A stretch of 9,028 nt of DNA from Chloroflexota bacterium (lineage in GTDB: Bacteria > Chloroflexota > UBA11872 > VXOZ01), in NCBI GenBank assembly GCA_009839775.1, contig VXOZ01000036.1:1-9028 (forward strand). The letters are read 5' to 3'. The first letter of the stretch is position 1. The number at the start of each line of letters is the position of its first letter. A model generated the notes under the pieces. The model searched no databases. It saw only the letters and a list, made by a program, of their open reading frames with translations, and was not told the origin of the DNA. This document shows positions 1-6,527 of this stretch, piece after piece. A program made the translations under genes and the position numbers.

Positions 1-39
1 CTGGAGAGCCTGCACCATTTCAAGACCCTAACACCGCTT

Positions 40-84
40 TCATGCAACAACGCCGAACAATTCTAATATCTTTTCCTTGAGCAT
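40..84 (-). other. possible start of a downstream gene (14-codon reading frame)
   Basis: Immediately after the stop codon of the helicase gene, the minus strand has a GAGGT Shine-Dalgarno-like site that overlaps that stop, then an ATG six bases further on. The frame reads MLKEKILELFGVVA and then stops. Another frame (LLHESGVRVLKWCRLS from about position 50) stays open to the window edge, so this may be the 5' end of a coupled next gene carrying a frameshift, or just a chance short frame. The placement and ribosome binding site favour real initiation here. The product is unknown and too little is visible to assign a family. Confidence 0.25.
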
Positions 85-93
85 TATGCTACC

Positions 94-2175
94 TCAATAG
101 TCCAAAACATTATATGTCTTAGCAAGTTCCCAGATTACCTGCGTCGCTTGGAATCTGTTGAGCGCAACGTCCGCAAATTCTCGAAATCGAGCGAGTTCAC
201 GTTTGAGAATACTCCGCTCCAAATTGAATGTATCCCAGTCCGGACCGCTAGGATCATTTCCAATAGATGACACAGTAATCAGGTCGTGAATGATTGCTTG
301 CTTCTTGTCCGGGGACTTTCGCAGAATTCTGCCACGTCTCTGGATGAATTCTCTCGGATTGCCTGTGCTGGCGAGTATATAGGCCACTTGCGTGCTCGGA
401 ACATCTACACCCTCGTCAAGACATCGAATCGCCACGAGGGCCTGTAGACGGCCTTGAGCGAAATTGGTAAGGAGGCGACGTCGCTCGTCTGTGGACTCCT
501 GGGCTGTGAATCGGTGAACCCGGAGCCCGAGTTGATTGCCCAATAGCGACAATACCTCGTCAATCTGACCAGGTGCACAATAGAAAAGTGCGTGGTGAAG
601 GTCTTGCTTGTCCTCTAGAAGCTCAGCAAGCTTCCCTAGCTTGTTATGAGCTCTGTTGAGAATATCAGCACGCTTACGTAGAAGTGCTTCAATGAGAGCC
701 GTGCTATCGGAGTCTGTTGAAGAGTTGAACACTCGGACTATGCGGCGTGTGAGTTCCTCATACTGCTCAAGTTCGACGCTGGTCAGTTCGACTAAATGAG
801 GGTGGTAATAATACTCTGACAGAAATCCTTGTGCAATCGCATCAGATAGAGTGAATTCGAAGACGGTGCCGCCGAAGTAGTCGCGTAGTGCTTGAGTGCC
901 TTCATAATCGAACCAACGGTCGGGTGTCGCAGAAAGACCCATGCGGTATTCGAAATGGGGAGGCAATCCGCGTCGGCCCTGTTCTGCCCCAAGGTGGTGT
1001 ACCTCGTCAGCGACCAAGAGAGAGTTCCCCGAAACACGGGCGAGGCTTGCTTGCATTACGTCGCTGGCCAATGTCGCATGAGTCGTAATGACCGTTACCG
1101 AACTACGGTTGCCTAAATTGTAGTCAGTAATCCGGCTATTGAGTGCATTCTCCCAGGTATGCCGACTCTGATAGGCCGTGAGCGGTCGAAGGCCGAAGCG
1201 TTCTGCATCCCCGGCCCACTGATCAACCAGATGCTGGAATGGACATGCGACAACTAAGAAAAGCCGTTCTCGTTCTTTGAACAGACGGACCGCAGCAGCG
1301 AGGGAAGTAATAGTCTTTCCCGAGCCTGTGGCCATTTCGAGCACTCCTCGGGCATGGTTTTTCAGCCATGCCTCACAGGCTTCAATTTGATAAGGGCGGA
1401 GTTCGATGTCGACCGGGAGGTCTGGGATTCTTGTGCTCACAGGATTCGTTGCGTCCTGCTGTGGCATAGGATCGGATTCTGGAGGTAGAGACGGTCGAAA
1501 GCGGAGTAGTTGACGCTTCGCAGCCTCTGGAAAGTCTAGGACGGTCAGCCTAGGGGTGTGATTGTGCCACAGCCTCAAAAAGTTGTCAGTCTTCCGAGTC
1601 ACCCTCCCATGCGGGTCATCCCATGATACATACACATCAAGAGACTCAAAGTTGCTAACTAGACCTCCGACAGTTTCATTGGGAGAGCCAGAAAATGCTA
1701 CCCTGTTCCCTTCCTTGTCAAAGAAAATCCCCATCTTCTCGTGGTAGACCGCTTGGCCACCTCCCAGCAACTCTGTCGATGGCACGGCAAGCTTGATATC
1801 AAGACGCCCCTCACCTATGAGCCAAGCGATGCAATCGAGTCTACGCCGCGAGATGTCTGGCAGGGCTTCAATGGCCTGATCGCCAATATGACGCTCAACT
1901 GAGCTCTCTAGGATTCGCTCGCGCGATTCATAGCCACGTACGAACGCTTCGACGTCTTCTGGCTCCAACAACGGGCTAGCCACCAGGTTCATTTGTCCGT
2001 TACGGCCTAGAAAGGCTGGGAGTCCCTCTGCGGCAAGCGCTAGGCCATTGCTTGTGAAGTAGCCTACGGCCCTCCAATACTCTACACTCTCTGTAAGGCA
2101 GGGTACGTAGAATTCCTCGACCAAGTTTGAGCGGTCAGAGCGGTAGTCGTGCGCTAGCTGAAGATCCTTTAGCAA
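94..2175 (-). CDS. HKD-family nuclease / SF2 DEAD-DEAH helicase fusion
   Basis: A 693-residue protein that probably cuts or remodels DNA with ATP-driven translocation. Residues about 15-210 form a phospholipase D-like domain with one HKD motif (H145, K147, D153, then GSPNE at 163-167); single-HKD nucleases of this type usually act as dimers. Residues about 255-620 are an Rad25/SSL2-like helicase: RPYQ at 260-263, Walker A ATGSGKT at 282-288, Walker B DEVHH at 390-394, SATP at 415-418, and the C-terminal motifs DEGVDVPS (587-594) and QRRGRILR (612-619). All key residues look intact. The HKD plus helicase order is a known architecture (COG3886 with COG1061) often found in defence or repair contexts; a defence role here is inferred. 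It starts with TTG: an in-frame TAG lies 15 bases upstream and no ATG occurs before residue 62. No Shine-Dalgarno is evident. It is divergent from the next gene to the right. Confidence 0.9.
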   Translation of the reverse strand: MLKDLQLAHDYRSDRSNLVEEFYVPCLTESVEYWRAVGYFTSNGLALAAEGLPAFLGRNGQMNLVASPLLEPEDVEAFVRGYESRERILESSVERHIGDQAIEALPDISRRRLDCIAWLIGEGRLDIKLAVPSTELLGGGQAVYHEKMGIFFDKEGNRVAFSGSPNETVGGLVSNFESLDVYVSWDDPHGRVTRKTDNFLRLWHNHTPRLTVLDFPEAAKRQLLRFRPSLPPESDPMPQQDATNPVSTRIPDLPVDIELRPYQIEACEAWLKNHARGVLEMATGSGKTITSLAAAVRLFKERERLFLVVACPFQHLVDQWAGDAERFGLRPLTAYQSRHTWENALNSRITDYNLGNRSSVTVITTHATLASDVMQASLARVSGNSLLVADEVHHLGAEQGRRGLPPHFEYRMGLSATPDRWFDYEGTQALRDYFGGTVFEFTLSDAIAQGFLSEYYYHPHLVELTSVELEQYEELTRRIVRVFNSSTDSDSTALIEALLRKRADILNRAHNKLGKLAELLEDKQDLHHALFYCAPGQIDEVLSLLGNQLGLRVHRFTAQESTDERRRLLTNFAQGRLQALVAIRCLDEGVDVPSTQVAYILASTGNPREFIQRRGRILRKSPDKKQAIIHDLITVSSIGNDPSGPDWDTFNLERSILKRELARFREFADVALNRFQATQVIWELAKTYNVLDY

Positions 2176-2184
2176 TTTGGTTCG

Positions 2185-2193
2185 ATTCTAGCA
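2185..2193 (-). promoter_or_regulatory. extended -10 promoter candidate for the helicase gene
   Basis: Read on the minus strand, these bases are TGCTAGAAT, an extended -10 element (TGn plus TAGAAT). No good -35 is present, which is tolerated with extended -10 promoters. Transcription would start around 2178, only a few bases before the TTG codon at 2175, so the mRNA would be leaderless or nearly so. This agrees with the absence of a Shine-Dalgarno sequence, but the call rests on motif matching only. Confidence 0.35.
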
Positions 2194-2216
2194 AAACTGT
2201 CGGCAGCTTTTCTGTC

Positions 2217-2255
2217 CTGATGGTTTTTGGATACTCGAATACAGAATACCATCAG
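2217..2255. repeat. inverted repeat in helicase promoter region
   Basis: An 8-base perfect inverted repeat, CTGATGGT (2217-2224) and ACCATCAG (2248-2255), encloses 23 bases just upstream of the candidate helicase promoter. It could be an operator or a weak stem. No regulator gene is adjacent, and a repeat this size can arise by chance. Confidence 0.3.
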
Positions 2256-2381
2256 AAGCGCTCCAGTATATGTATATAATGAATGAAGGTATAATTAGGT
2301 GCCTTTGGGGTACTTTCGTCAAGACACTGAGCGCACACAAGGGTCAGGTAAGATCCCTGATGATCGTTTGCAGGCCCTTCG

Positions 2382-2409
2382 GCGGTGCTCGCAGTACTGG
2401 AGCAACCGC
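2382..2409 (+). repeat. strong hairpin in intergenic region
   Basis: GCGGTGCTC (2382-2390) pairs with GAGC-A-ACCGC (2400-2409), a nine-pair stem with one bulged A. The nine-base loop contains the palindrome CAGTACTG. It lies four bases before the terminator-like hairpin, so the two would stack as adjacent stems in an RNA. Confidence 0.5.
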
Positions 2410-2412
2410 AGC

Positions 2413-2446
2413 CAAAGCCCCGGAACTTCATTATTCCGGGACTTTG
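2413..2446 (+). terminator. terminator-like hairpin with a weak T tract
   Basis: CAAAGCCCCGGAA (2413-2425) pairs with TTCCGGGACTTTG (2434-2446): 13 positions with a single C-A mismatch and an 8-base loop. The following bases (AGCTTTCATCTGTT) are only moderately T-rich; a TTTTT run comes 28 bases later. It could act as an intrinsic terminator or attenuator in either direction. Both flanking genes point away from it, so it does not terminate either one. Confidence 0.5.
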
Positions 2447-2550
2447 AGCTTTCATCTGTTAAATTCCTGCTGCTTTTTATATTGTGTCATACGTCTTGAC
2501 AGCAGCTAAAATCATTCGGCCCTTTGCCGACAACCAAACGAGCGCGTCCT

Positions 2551-3462
2551 ATGACTCCGACAATCACTCTGCGGCAACAAGTAATAGAAGGCACCCAAAA
2601 AGGTCCCAACCTGCTGATCCTAGGCGGCGTCCACGGCGACGAGTTCGAATCTATGGCAGCCATCCGCCGCCTGCTGGACCACCTCGATCCAGCAGCTTTG
2701 CGAGGCCGCCTCACGGCCATCCCCGTAGTCAACGAGGCCGCCTATTGGCGCGGCCAGCGCACGGCCGAGGACGAACTGGACTTGGCCCGCACCTGCCCGG
2801 GCCGGCCCGACGGCTCAATCACCGAGCGCACGGCCCACGCCGTCAGTCAGGAAATCCGCCGGGCCGACTATCTCATCGACCTGCACAGCGGCGGGATAGT
2901 CATGGAATTCTATCCTACCGTGGGGTACACCCTGCATCCCGATAAAGCTATCCTCGACGTGCAACGGCGCATGGCTCGCGCTTTGAATATGCCCATCATC
3001 TGGGGCACCTCAGCCCGCCTCGACGGACGCACGCTCTCAGTGGCCCGCGACGCCAACGTGCCGGCCATCTACGCCGAGTGGATGGGCGGTGGCACGTGCG
3101 ACCCCGAGGGGGCGGATGCCTATTTCGAGGGCTGCTTGAACGTCTTGGCCGAACTGAACATGATCGACCGCACCCTGCCGCCCCTGCACACCGAGTACAC
3201 CATAGAGGACGACCGCGAAAACTCCGGTCACATACAAGTCAACTACCCAGCGCCCTTTGCCGGTTATTTCGAGCCTCGGGTAAAACTGAAAGCGCCGGTG
3301 CAACCGGGCGATGTGATCGGCACAGTGGTCGATCATCTGGGGCAGCGGCGCGAGGAAGTGGTATCGACCCAAGCGGGTTTGATCCTGTGTCTGCGAGTTT
3401 TCAACCGCGTCCACCAAGGCGACAGTTTGGCCGCGGTTCTAGAACTCGATCCTTCCCAATGA
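2551..3462 (+). CDS. succinylglutamate desuccinylase/aspartoacylase-family zinc deacylase (M14-like)
   Basis: A 303-residue metal-dependent hydrolase of the AstE/ASPA type, which removes an acyl group from an N-acyl amino acid or similar amide in the cytoplasm. Zinc ligands are visible as GGVHGDE (H28, E31) and DLHSGG (H112); E176 in YAEWMGGG fits the catalytic glutamate. The family-typical stretch with N61, R68 and the DLARTCPGRPDGSITERTA segment (77-95) binds substrate in relatives. The C-terminal 60 residues look like the beta-rich barrel of the family. The substrate cannot be told; the gene is not in an arginine-succinyltransferase operon. The ATG at 2551 is preferred; an in-frame TTG at 2524 would add nine residues, and neither has a clear Shine-Dalgarno. 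Its stop codon overlaps the next gene's start (ATGA), so the two are translationally coupled. Confidence 0.88.
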   Translation: MTPTITLRQQVIEGTQKGPNLLILGGVHGDEFESMAAIRRLLDHLDPAALRGRLTAIPVVNEAAYWRGQRTAEDELDLARTCPGRPDGSITERTAHAVSQEIRRADYLIDLHSGGIVMEFYPTVGYTLHPDKAILDVQRRMARALNMPIIWGTSARLDGRTLSVARDANVPAIYAEWMGGGTCDPEGADAYFEGCLNVLAELNMIDRTLPPLHTEYTIEDDRENSGHIQVNYPAPFAGYFEPRVKLKAPVQPGDVIGTVVDHLGQRREEVVSTQAGLILCLRVFNRVHQGDSLAAVLELDPSQ

Positions 3463-4796
3463 CCACCCTTTCCGCGCCGCTGGACTCGCGCCGTTTCCAG
3501 TCCGCGCTACTGCTTCTATTAGGACCCCTATTCATCGGGATTTCCTTCGTCCTTATGCTGCGCCGGGTAGAACCTGTGACCACCTTGTTTTACCTATGTG
3601 CCTGGTACGGCATCATTTGGACCCTAGATCGACTCATCCAGTGGCGAGAAGGACGCTCGCTCATCGCCCGCTGCGGTCCGGCTTTTTTGCTGATCCTTTT
3701 TTGGTCCGCAGTGGGGTGGTACGCCTTTGAGTTGATCAATTTCCGTCTGCAAAACTGGTATTACATCTTCGTCCTCGACCACCCTGTCTTGCAGACGCTG
3801 AACGCCGTCTTCTCCTTTGCCACTGTTTTCCCCGGCCTGCTGTGGTTGGAATACTACTTGGGTCTGCGCGGTGTGGCTGCCGGTTGGCAAAGCCGTCGTT
3901 GGTCGCTGACTCCTCGTCGCCTAACCCTCCTGCAAATAGCCGGCCTGATCGGGCTAGCGCTAGTCCTTGTGTGGCCGCGCTTCTTCTTCCCGCTCACTTG
4001 GCTGGCCTTTATCCTGCTCTTGGCTCCCGTCGAATACCGCCGCCTGCCCGACAGCCTGCTGCATCAATTGGCACGCGGCGATTACGCACCGCTGACTCGC
4101 CAGTTGCTGGCCGGATTCATCGCCGGTGGTCTGTGGGAATTCTTCAACTACTGGGCCCAAGTTAAGTGGATCTACACGGTGCCCTTTTTTGAAGAATTGA
4201 AACTCTTTGAAATGCCGCTGGCCGGCTTTTTGGGCTTCCCTCCCTTTGCCGTGGAATGCGCTCTAGTCTATCGCCTGTTGGTCTGGTACAGATTGGCACC
4301 ACCATTGGGAGCGCACCAGGACCAGCGGCCCGCGCCGACCAAGGTCTGGAATGCGTTCGTCATCGTCCTTTTGGCCGCGGCTTTCGCCCTGACGGTCAAC
4401 CACTACATCTACTTGAACATTGGCTCGGTGAAGCCGCGCTTGGCCAAGGTGGACAGTCTGGATCCGGCCGCTCGCACTTTTTTGCAGGACGAGGGCATCG
4501 TCTATCTGACCGATTTGGAAGCTGGAGGAGCGGCGGAAATGTGGCGGCAAATGGAAGGGGAGTTGGGCCGCGAACGCACCCACTCCACTCGTAGCCTCGT
4601 CGAACTGTACTTGCACCAAGGCATTGGAGTGGAATACGGCAATTTGCTGGTCAAAGCCGGTATTCGTTCGCTGGCGGATTTGGCTGTCTTATCTGCCGAG
4701 CAGGTAGAAGACCGGATAAGTGCGCTTCCCGGGCATGTTCGACGGCCCACCCCGGCGCAAATTCGCCTGTGGATCCGACGAATTCCAAGCTCTTGA
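3459..4796 (+). CDS. polytopic membrane protein with C-terminal helix-hairpin-helix-like domain
   Basis: A 445-residue protein not recognised as a named family. Hydrophobic stretches at about 14-34, 40-60, 71-94, 110-134, 156-190 (probably two), 215-235, 253-275 and 299-318 suggest eight or nine membrane helices. The segment around WEFFNYWAQVKW and PFFEELKLFEMP (225-253) is rich in conserved-looking charged and aromatic residues within the membrane region; a distant similarity to heterodimeric lycopene cyclases was considered but is weak. After the last helix, residues about 325-445 are soluble. Within them, GIGVEYGNLLVKAGIRSLADL (388-408) resembles the helix-hairpin-helix repeats of DUF4332-type domains, with a less clear copy at 335-353. 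It overlaps the deacylase gene by four bases, so the two products probably function together, for example in handling an acylated metabolite at the membrane. That link is inferred. Confidence 0.75.
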   Translation: MTTLSAPLDSRRFQSALLLLLGPLFIGISFVLMLRRVEPVTTLFYLCAWYGIIWTLDRLIQWREGRSLIARCGPAFLLILFWSAVGWYAFELINFRLQNWYYIFVLDHPVLQTLNAVFSFATVFPGLLWLEYYLGLRGVAAGWQSRRWSLTPRRLTLLQIAGLIGLALVLVWPRFFFPLTWLAFILLLAPVEYRRLPDSLLHQLARGDYAPLTRQLLAGFIAGGLWEFFNYWAQVKWIYTVPFFEELKLFEMPLAGFLGFPPFAVECALVYRLLVWYRLAPPLGAHQDQRPAPTKVWNAFVIVLLAAAFALTVNHYIYLNIGSVKPRLAKVDSLDPAARTFLQDEGIVYLTDLEAGGAAEMWRQMEGELGRERTHSTRSLVELYLHQGIGVEYGNLLVKAGIRSLADLAVLSAEQVEDRISALPGHVRRPTPAQIRLWIRRIPSS

Positions 4797-4802
4797 TTCC
4801 TC

Positions 4803-4854
4803 TATCCGACCGAGGGGAGAATTGTCATTGCAAGTTGGTCTGATTGGTCGGATA
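4803..4854. promoter_or_regulatory. operator-like repeats upstream of the HisG-like gene
   Basis: TATCCGACC (4803-4811) is the exact reverse complement of GGTCGGATA (4846-4854). A related copy, GGTCTGATT (4837-4845), directly abuts the latter head to tail and matches at 7 of 9 positions. Three copies of a GGTCnGAT unit in the 90-base gap before the HisG-like gene, overlapping its candidate promoter, look like regulator binding sites. The outer pair could also form a long-range stem. Confidence 0.4.
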
Positions 4855-4856
4855 TT
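4828..4856 (+). promoter_or_regulatory. candidate sigma-70 promoter for the HisG-like/phosphatase unit
   Basis: TTGCAA (4828-4833), a 17-base spacer and GATATT (4851-4856) match four of six consensus bases in each box. Transcription would start near 4863, giving a leader of about 23 bases before the ATG at 4886. The -10 overlaps the right-hand copy of the operator-like repeat, which would suit repression. It is a moderate match, with no experimental support visible. Confidence 0.35.
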
Positions 4857-4885
4857 GACTTAACCGTGTGCAAAAGGAGTAACAC

Positions 4886-5815
4886 ATGTTTCGCGAAGCA
4901 ATCGGTTTATTTGTTCCTGAACCAAAGGCCAAACTCTACATCCCCAAAAACAGCGGTCTGCATGAGTATGTGAACAATCTCCTGAGTGAGATTGGCGTTA
5001 GCGACGGAGGCGAGTTTACCCGAGCTGACAAGAGCGTGGGAACCCTCGAAATAATCCCAGCGCGGGGCGAGGATGTGCCCCAACGAGTTGACGATTGCCT
5101 CCTACGCGGAGAAGTCGCGTATGGCCTCACGGGAGACGATCTGTTCGACGAGTACATGCTGGGCGCTGGGGACTCTCCACTTGGAGTCCTCAATACCTAC
5201 GATTGGTTCGATCCAAATGCTCAGTTCTATCGGCCAGCCCTTTGTCTGTTGAATCGCGAAGGACAAATTCCAGATTCGTCCGCAATGGTGTCCATTGCCG
5301 TGAACAAGAAATACGAACTATCCTCTCGCCAGTATCTGTCGCAGCGCTTCCAATCCAGCAAACTACAGATCAGTATCGTTGCTTATGCTGGAGACACGGA
5401 AAACACGGTCGCAGAGAGCACGCACGACTGGTGCGTCGAGGTGGTGTATCGCGGGGAACGCTCGCCCGCAAGCGCGATGTCCAAGACCGGACTCAAGGTC
5501 GCCGAGGTCGTCCGATTCAGCGACATCTCCTTGATCGGACGGGAAATCGTCAATCCATGGGAAGAGGAGTACCGGAGAATATCCGCAGTCGCGCAAAAGC
5601 CCACCGGCTCCAGTACGTCAAAACTCCTTGCAGACAGCAATGCGATCTGCAAGAAGGTCGGTGAGGAATCGGCTGAGTTCGTGAGGGCATTTACGCAAGA
5701 AACGGGGATTCCAGAGGAGTTTAACGGCGTCGTGTATGCGTTGATGGCCGCAGCCGCAAAACTGCAAGTCCCTTGGCAGGAAATCGAGGCGGACCTGAAA
5801 TCTAGGTGGTCGTGA
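4886..5815 (+). CDS. HisG-like phosphoribosyltransferase fused to a HisE-like domain
   Basis: A 309-residue protein with two domains. Residues about 15-225 follow the catalytic core of HisG (ATP phosphoribosyltransferase): KLYIPKNSGL (16-25) at the nucleotide end, EDVPQRVDD (62-70), GLTGDDLFDE (80-89), and a segment running from AGDTEN (168-173) to FSDISLIGRE (211-220). The PRPP-binding loop, normally close to TGxTL, is replaced and lengthened here (YRGERSPASAMSKTGL, 188-203), so the substrate may differ. Residues about 245-307 resemble HisE, with EESAE (260-264) and EEFNGVVY (277-284); the usual Asp/Gln of the second motif appears as Gly. The C-terminal ACT-like regulatory domain of long HisG is absent. 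True HisG plus HisE would turn ATP and PRPP into phosphoribosyl-AMP. No other histidine gene is nearby. A strong AAGGAG (4874-4879) precedes the ATG. Confidence 0.75.
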   Translation: MFREAIGLFVPEPKAKLYIPKNSGLHEYVNNLLSEIGVSDGGEFTRADKSVGTLEIIPARGEDVPQRVDDCLLRGEVAYGLTGDDLFDEYMLGAGDSPLGVLNTYDWFDPNAQFYRPALCLLNREGQIPDSSAMVSIAVNKKYELSSRQYLSQRFQSSKLQISIVAYAGDTENTVAESTHDWCVEVVYRGERSPASAMSKTGLKVAEVVRFSDISLIGREIVNPWEEEYRRISAVAQKPTGSSTSKLLADSNAICKKVGEESAEFVRAFTQETGIPEEFNGVVYALMAAAAKLQVPWQEIEADLKSRWS

Positions 5816-5822
5816 TCGACCT

Positions 5823-6359
5823 ATGTTGCTGATTAGACATTGTCAGTCCTCAGGGCAAGACCCGGATGCTGCACTGACAGAAATTGGGCGAAAACAGGCG
5901 GAAGCACTCGCTGGTTTTTTGTCCGACTACCCGATCGACATGATCGTCTCCAGCTCCTACACGCGAGCAAAGCAAAGCATTGAACCGTTCGCTACCAAGG
6001 TGGGATTGCCTATTCACTTGGATCACCGCCTAATTGAACGGACGCTCTCGGGGAGTCCGATTGATAACTGGCGCGAGGTGGTCCGCGACTCATTTGAAGA
6101 CCTAGAGTTGCGGATACCGGGCGGCGAGTCGGCACGCGAAGTGTTAGACCGCGGCTGGGCCGCCATCACCGAGCTACTCGACGGTGGTCACCAGTTCCCA
6201 ATTGCAGTAACCCATGGCAACCTCTTGAGTATGATCCTGAACTCACTAGACTCTAATTTCGGCTACAATGGATGGGAATCGCTATCGAATCCAGATGTCT
6301 TCGCACTCAAAGAAGCCGACGACGGGCGATTGGTATTCGAGCGACTCTGGTCTGAATAG
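5823..6359 (+). CDS. histidine phosphatase superfamily protein (phosphoglycerate mutase-like)
   Basis: A 178-residue phosphatase of the RHG family. The phosphohistidine motif is RHCQS (R5, H6); R48 in SSSYTRA is the second phosphate-binding arginine, E72 the probable proton donor region, GES (101-103) a usual turn, and THGN (130-133) supplies the second catalytic histidine H131. Length is typical of small members such as alpha-ribazole or sugar-phosphate phosphatases; the substrate is not readable. It begins 7 bases after the HisG-like gene, with no clear Shine-Dalgarno of its own, so it is probably translated by coupling from the same mRNA. This suggests that it dephosphorylates a product of the upstream protein, which is an inference. 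Hairpins follow its stop codon. Confidence 0.88.
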   Translation: MLLIRHCQSSGQDPDAALTEIGRKQAEALAGFLSDYPIDMIVSSSYTRAKQSIEPFATKVGLPIHLDHRLIERTLSGSPIDNWREVVRDSFEDLELRIPGGESAREVLDRGWAAITELLDGGHQFPIAVTHGNLLSMILNSLDSNFGYNGWESLSNPDVFALKEADDGRLVFERLWSE

Positions 6360-6377
6360 CTTCGAGCCGTTTAATAA

Positions 6378-6443
6378 CAAGGATCGGCAAACGCTGATCA
6401 GGTAGCTTACCCGATCCTTGCAGGCGTTCATCGCCTTGATTTT
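6378..6443 (+). terminator. hairpin terminators after the phosphatase gene
   Basis: CAAGGATCGG (6378-6387) pairs perfectly with CCGATCCTTG (6411-6420) over a 23-base loop. Just after it a smaller stem AGGCG/CGCCT (6422-6426 and 6432-6436) is followed by TTGATTTT. Together they sit 18 bases after the phosphatase stop and probably end the two-gene transcript, separating it from the carbonic anhydrase gene. Confidence 0.6.
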
Positions 6444-6464
6444 ACTATACAAATATCATAACGA

Positions 6465-6499
6465 TCTGCGTCGTCCCACCAGACGCGGACTGACGCAGA
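6465..6499 (+). promoter_or_regulatory. leader hairpin before the carbonic anhydrase gene
   Basis: TCTGCGTCGTCC (6465-6476) pairs with GGAC-T-GACGCAGA (6487-6499), twelve pairs with one bulged T and a 10-base loop. It ends 14 bases before the AAAGGA ribosome binding site, so it would lie in the mRNA leader without blocking it. It may stabilise the message or bind a regulator. No clear promoter boxes were found in 6420-6465. Confidence 0.4.
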
Positions 6500-6527
6500 C
6501 GCAACCGACAGTGAAAGGAAATTTCTG

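Larger units (their letters stand above)
2290..2446 (+). ncRNA. candidate structured RNA or 5' leader between divergent genes
   Basis: The 375-base gap 2176-2550 holds no convincing protein gene but has RNA-like structure on the plus strand. A perfect TATAAT occurs at 2290-2295 (and another at 2275-2280), though without a good -35. Downstream come a GC-rich hairpin at 2382-2409 and then a second strong hairpin at 2413-2446 resembling a terminator. AAGGG near 2339 and CCCTT near 2375 could close another arm. The transcript might be a small RNA of about 145 bases, or an attenuated leader for the deacylase gene starting at 2551. It did not match the riboswitch cores compared by eye (glycine, TPP, cobalamin, c-di-GMP, T-box). 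Confidence 0.3.

Noticed and set aside
2300..2446. T-box or known riboswitch in the leader
   Set aside because: ACTGGAGCAACCGC looked faintly like T-box or glycine riboswitch cores, but the conserved bases are not in place.
2270..2509. 79-codon open frame in the divergent intergenic region
   Set aside because: No ribosome binding site, it runs through two strong hairpins, and the sequence resembles no family; an RNA explanation fits better.
2496..2524. TTGACA as a promoter for the deacylase gene
   Set aside because: The -35 is perfect, but no acceptable -10 lies 16-18 bases downstream; TAAAAT is only 5 bases away.
2484..2945. Open frame of 153 codons overlapping the deacylase gene
   Set aside because: It lies in another frame of the deacylase gene, is dominated by Arg, Pro and Ser as expected from a shifted GC-rich gene, and has no domain.
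3078..3458. Upstream extension of the membrane-protein frame
   Set aside because: This part overlaps the deacylase gene, is polar and low-complexity, and the ATG at 3459 gives the natural four-base overlap followed by a membrane helix.
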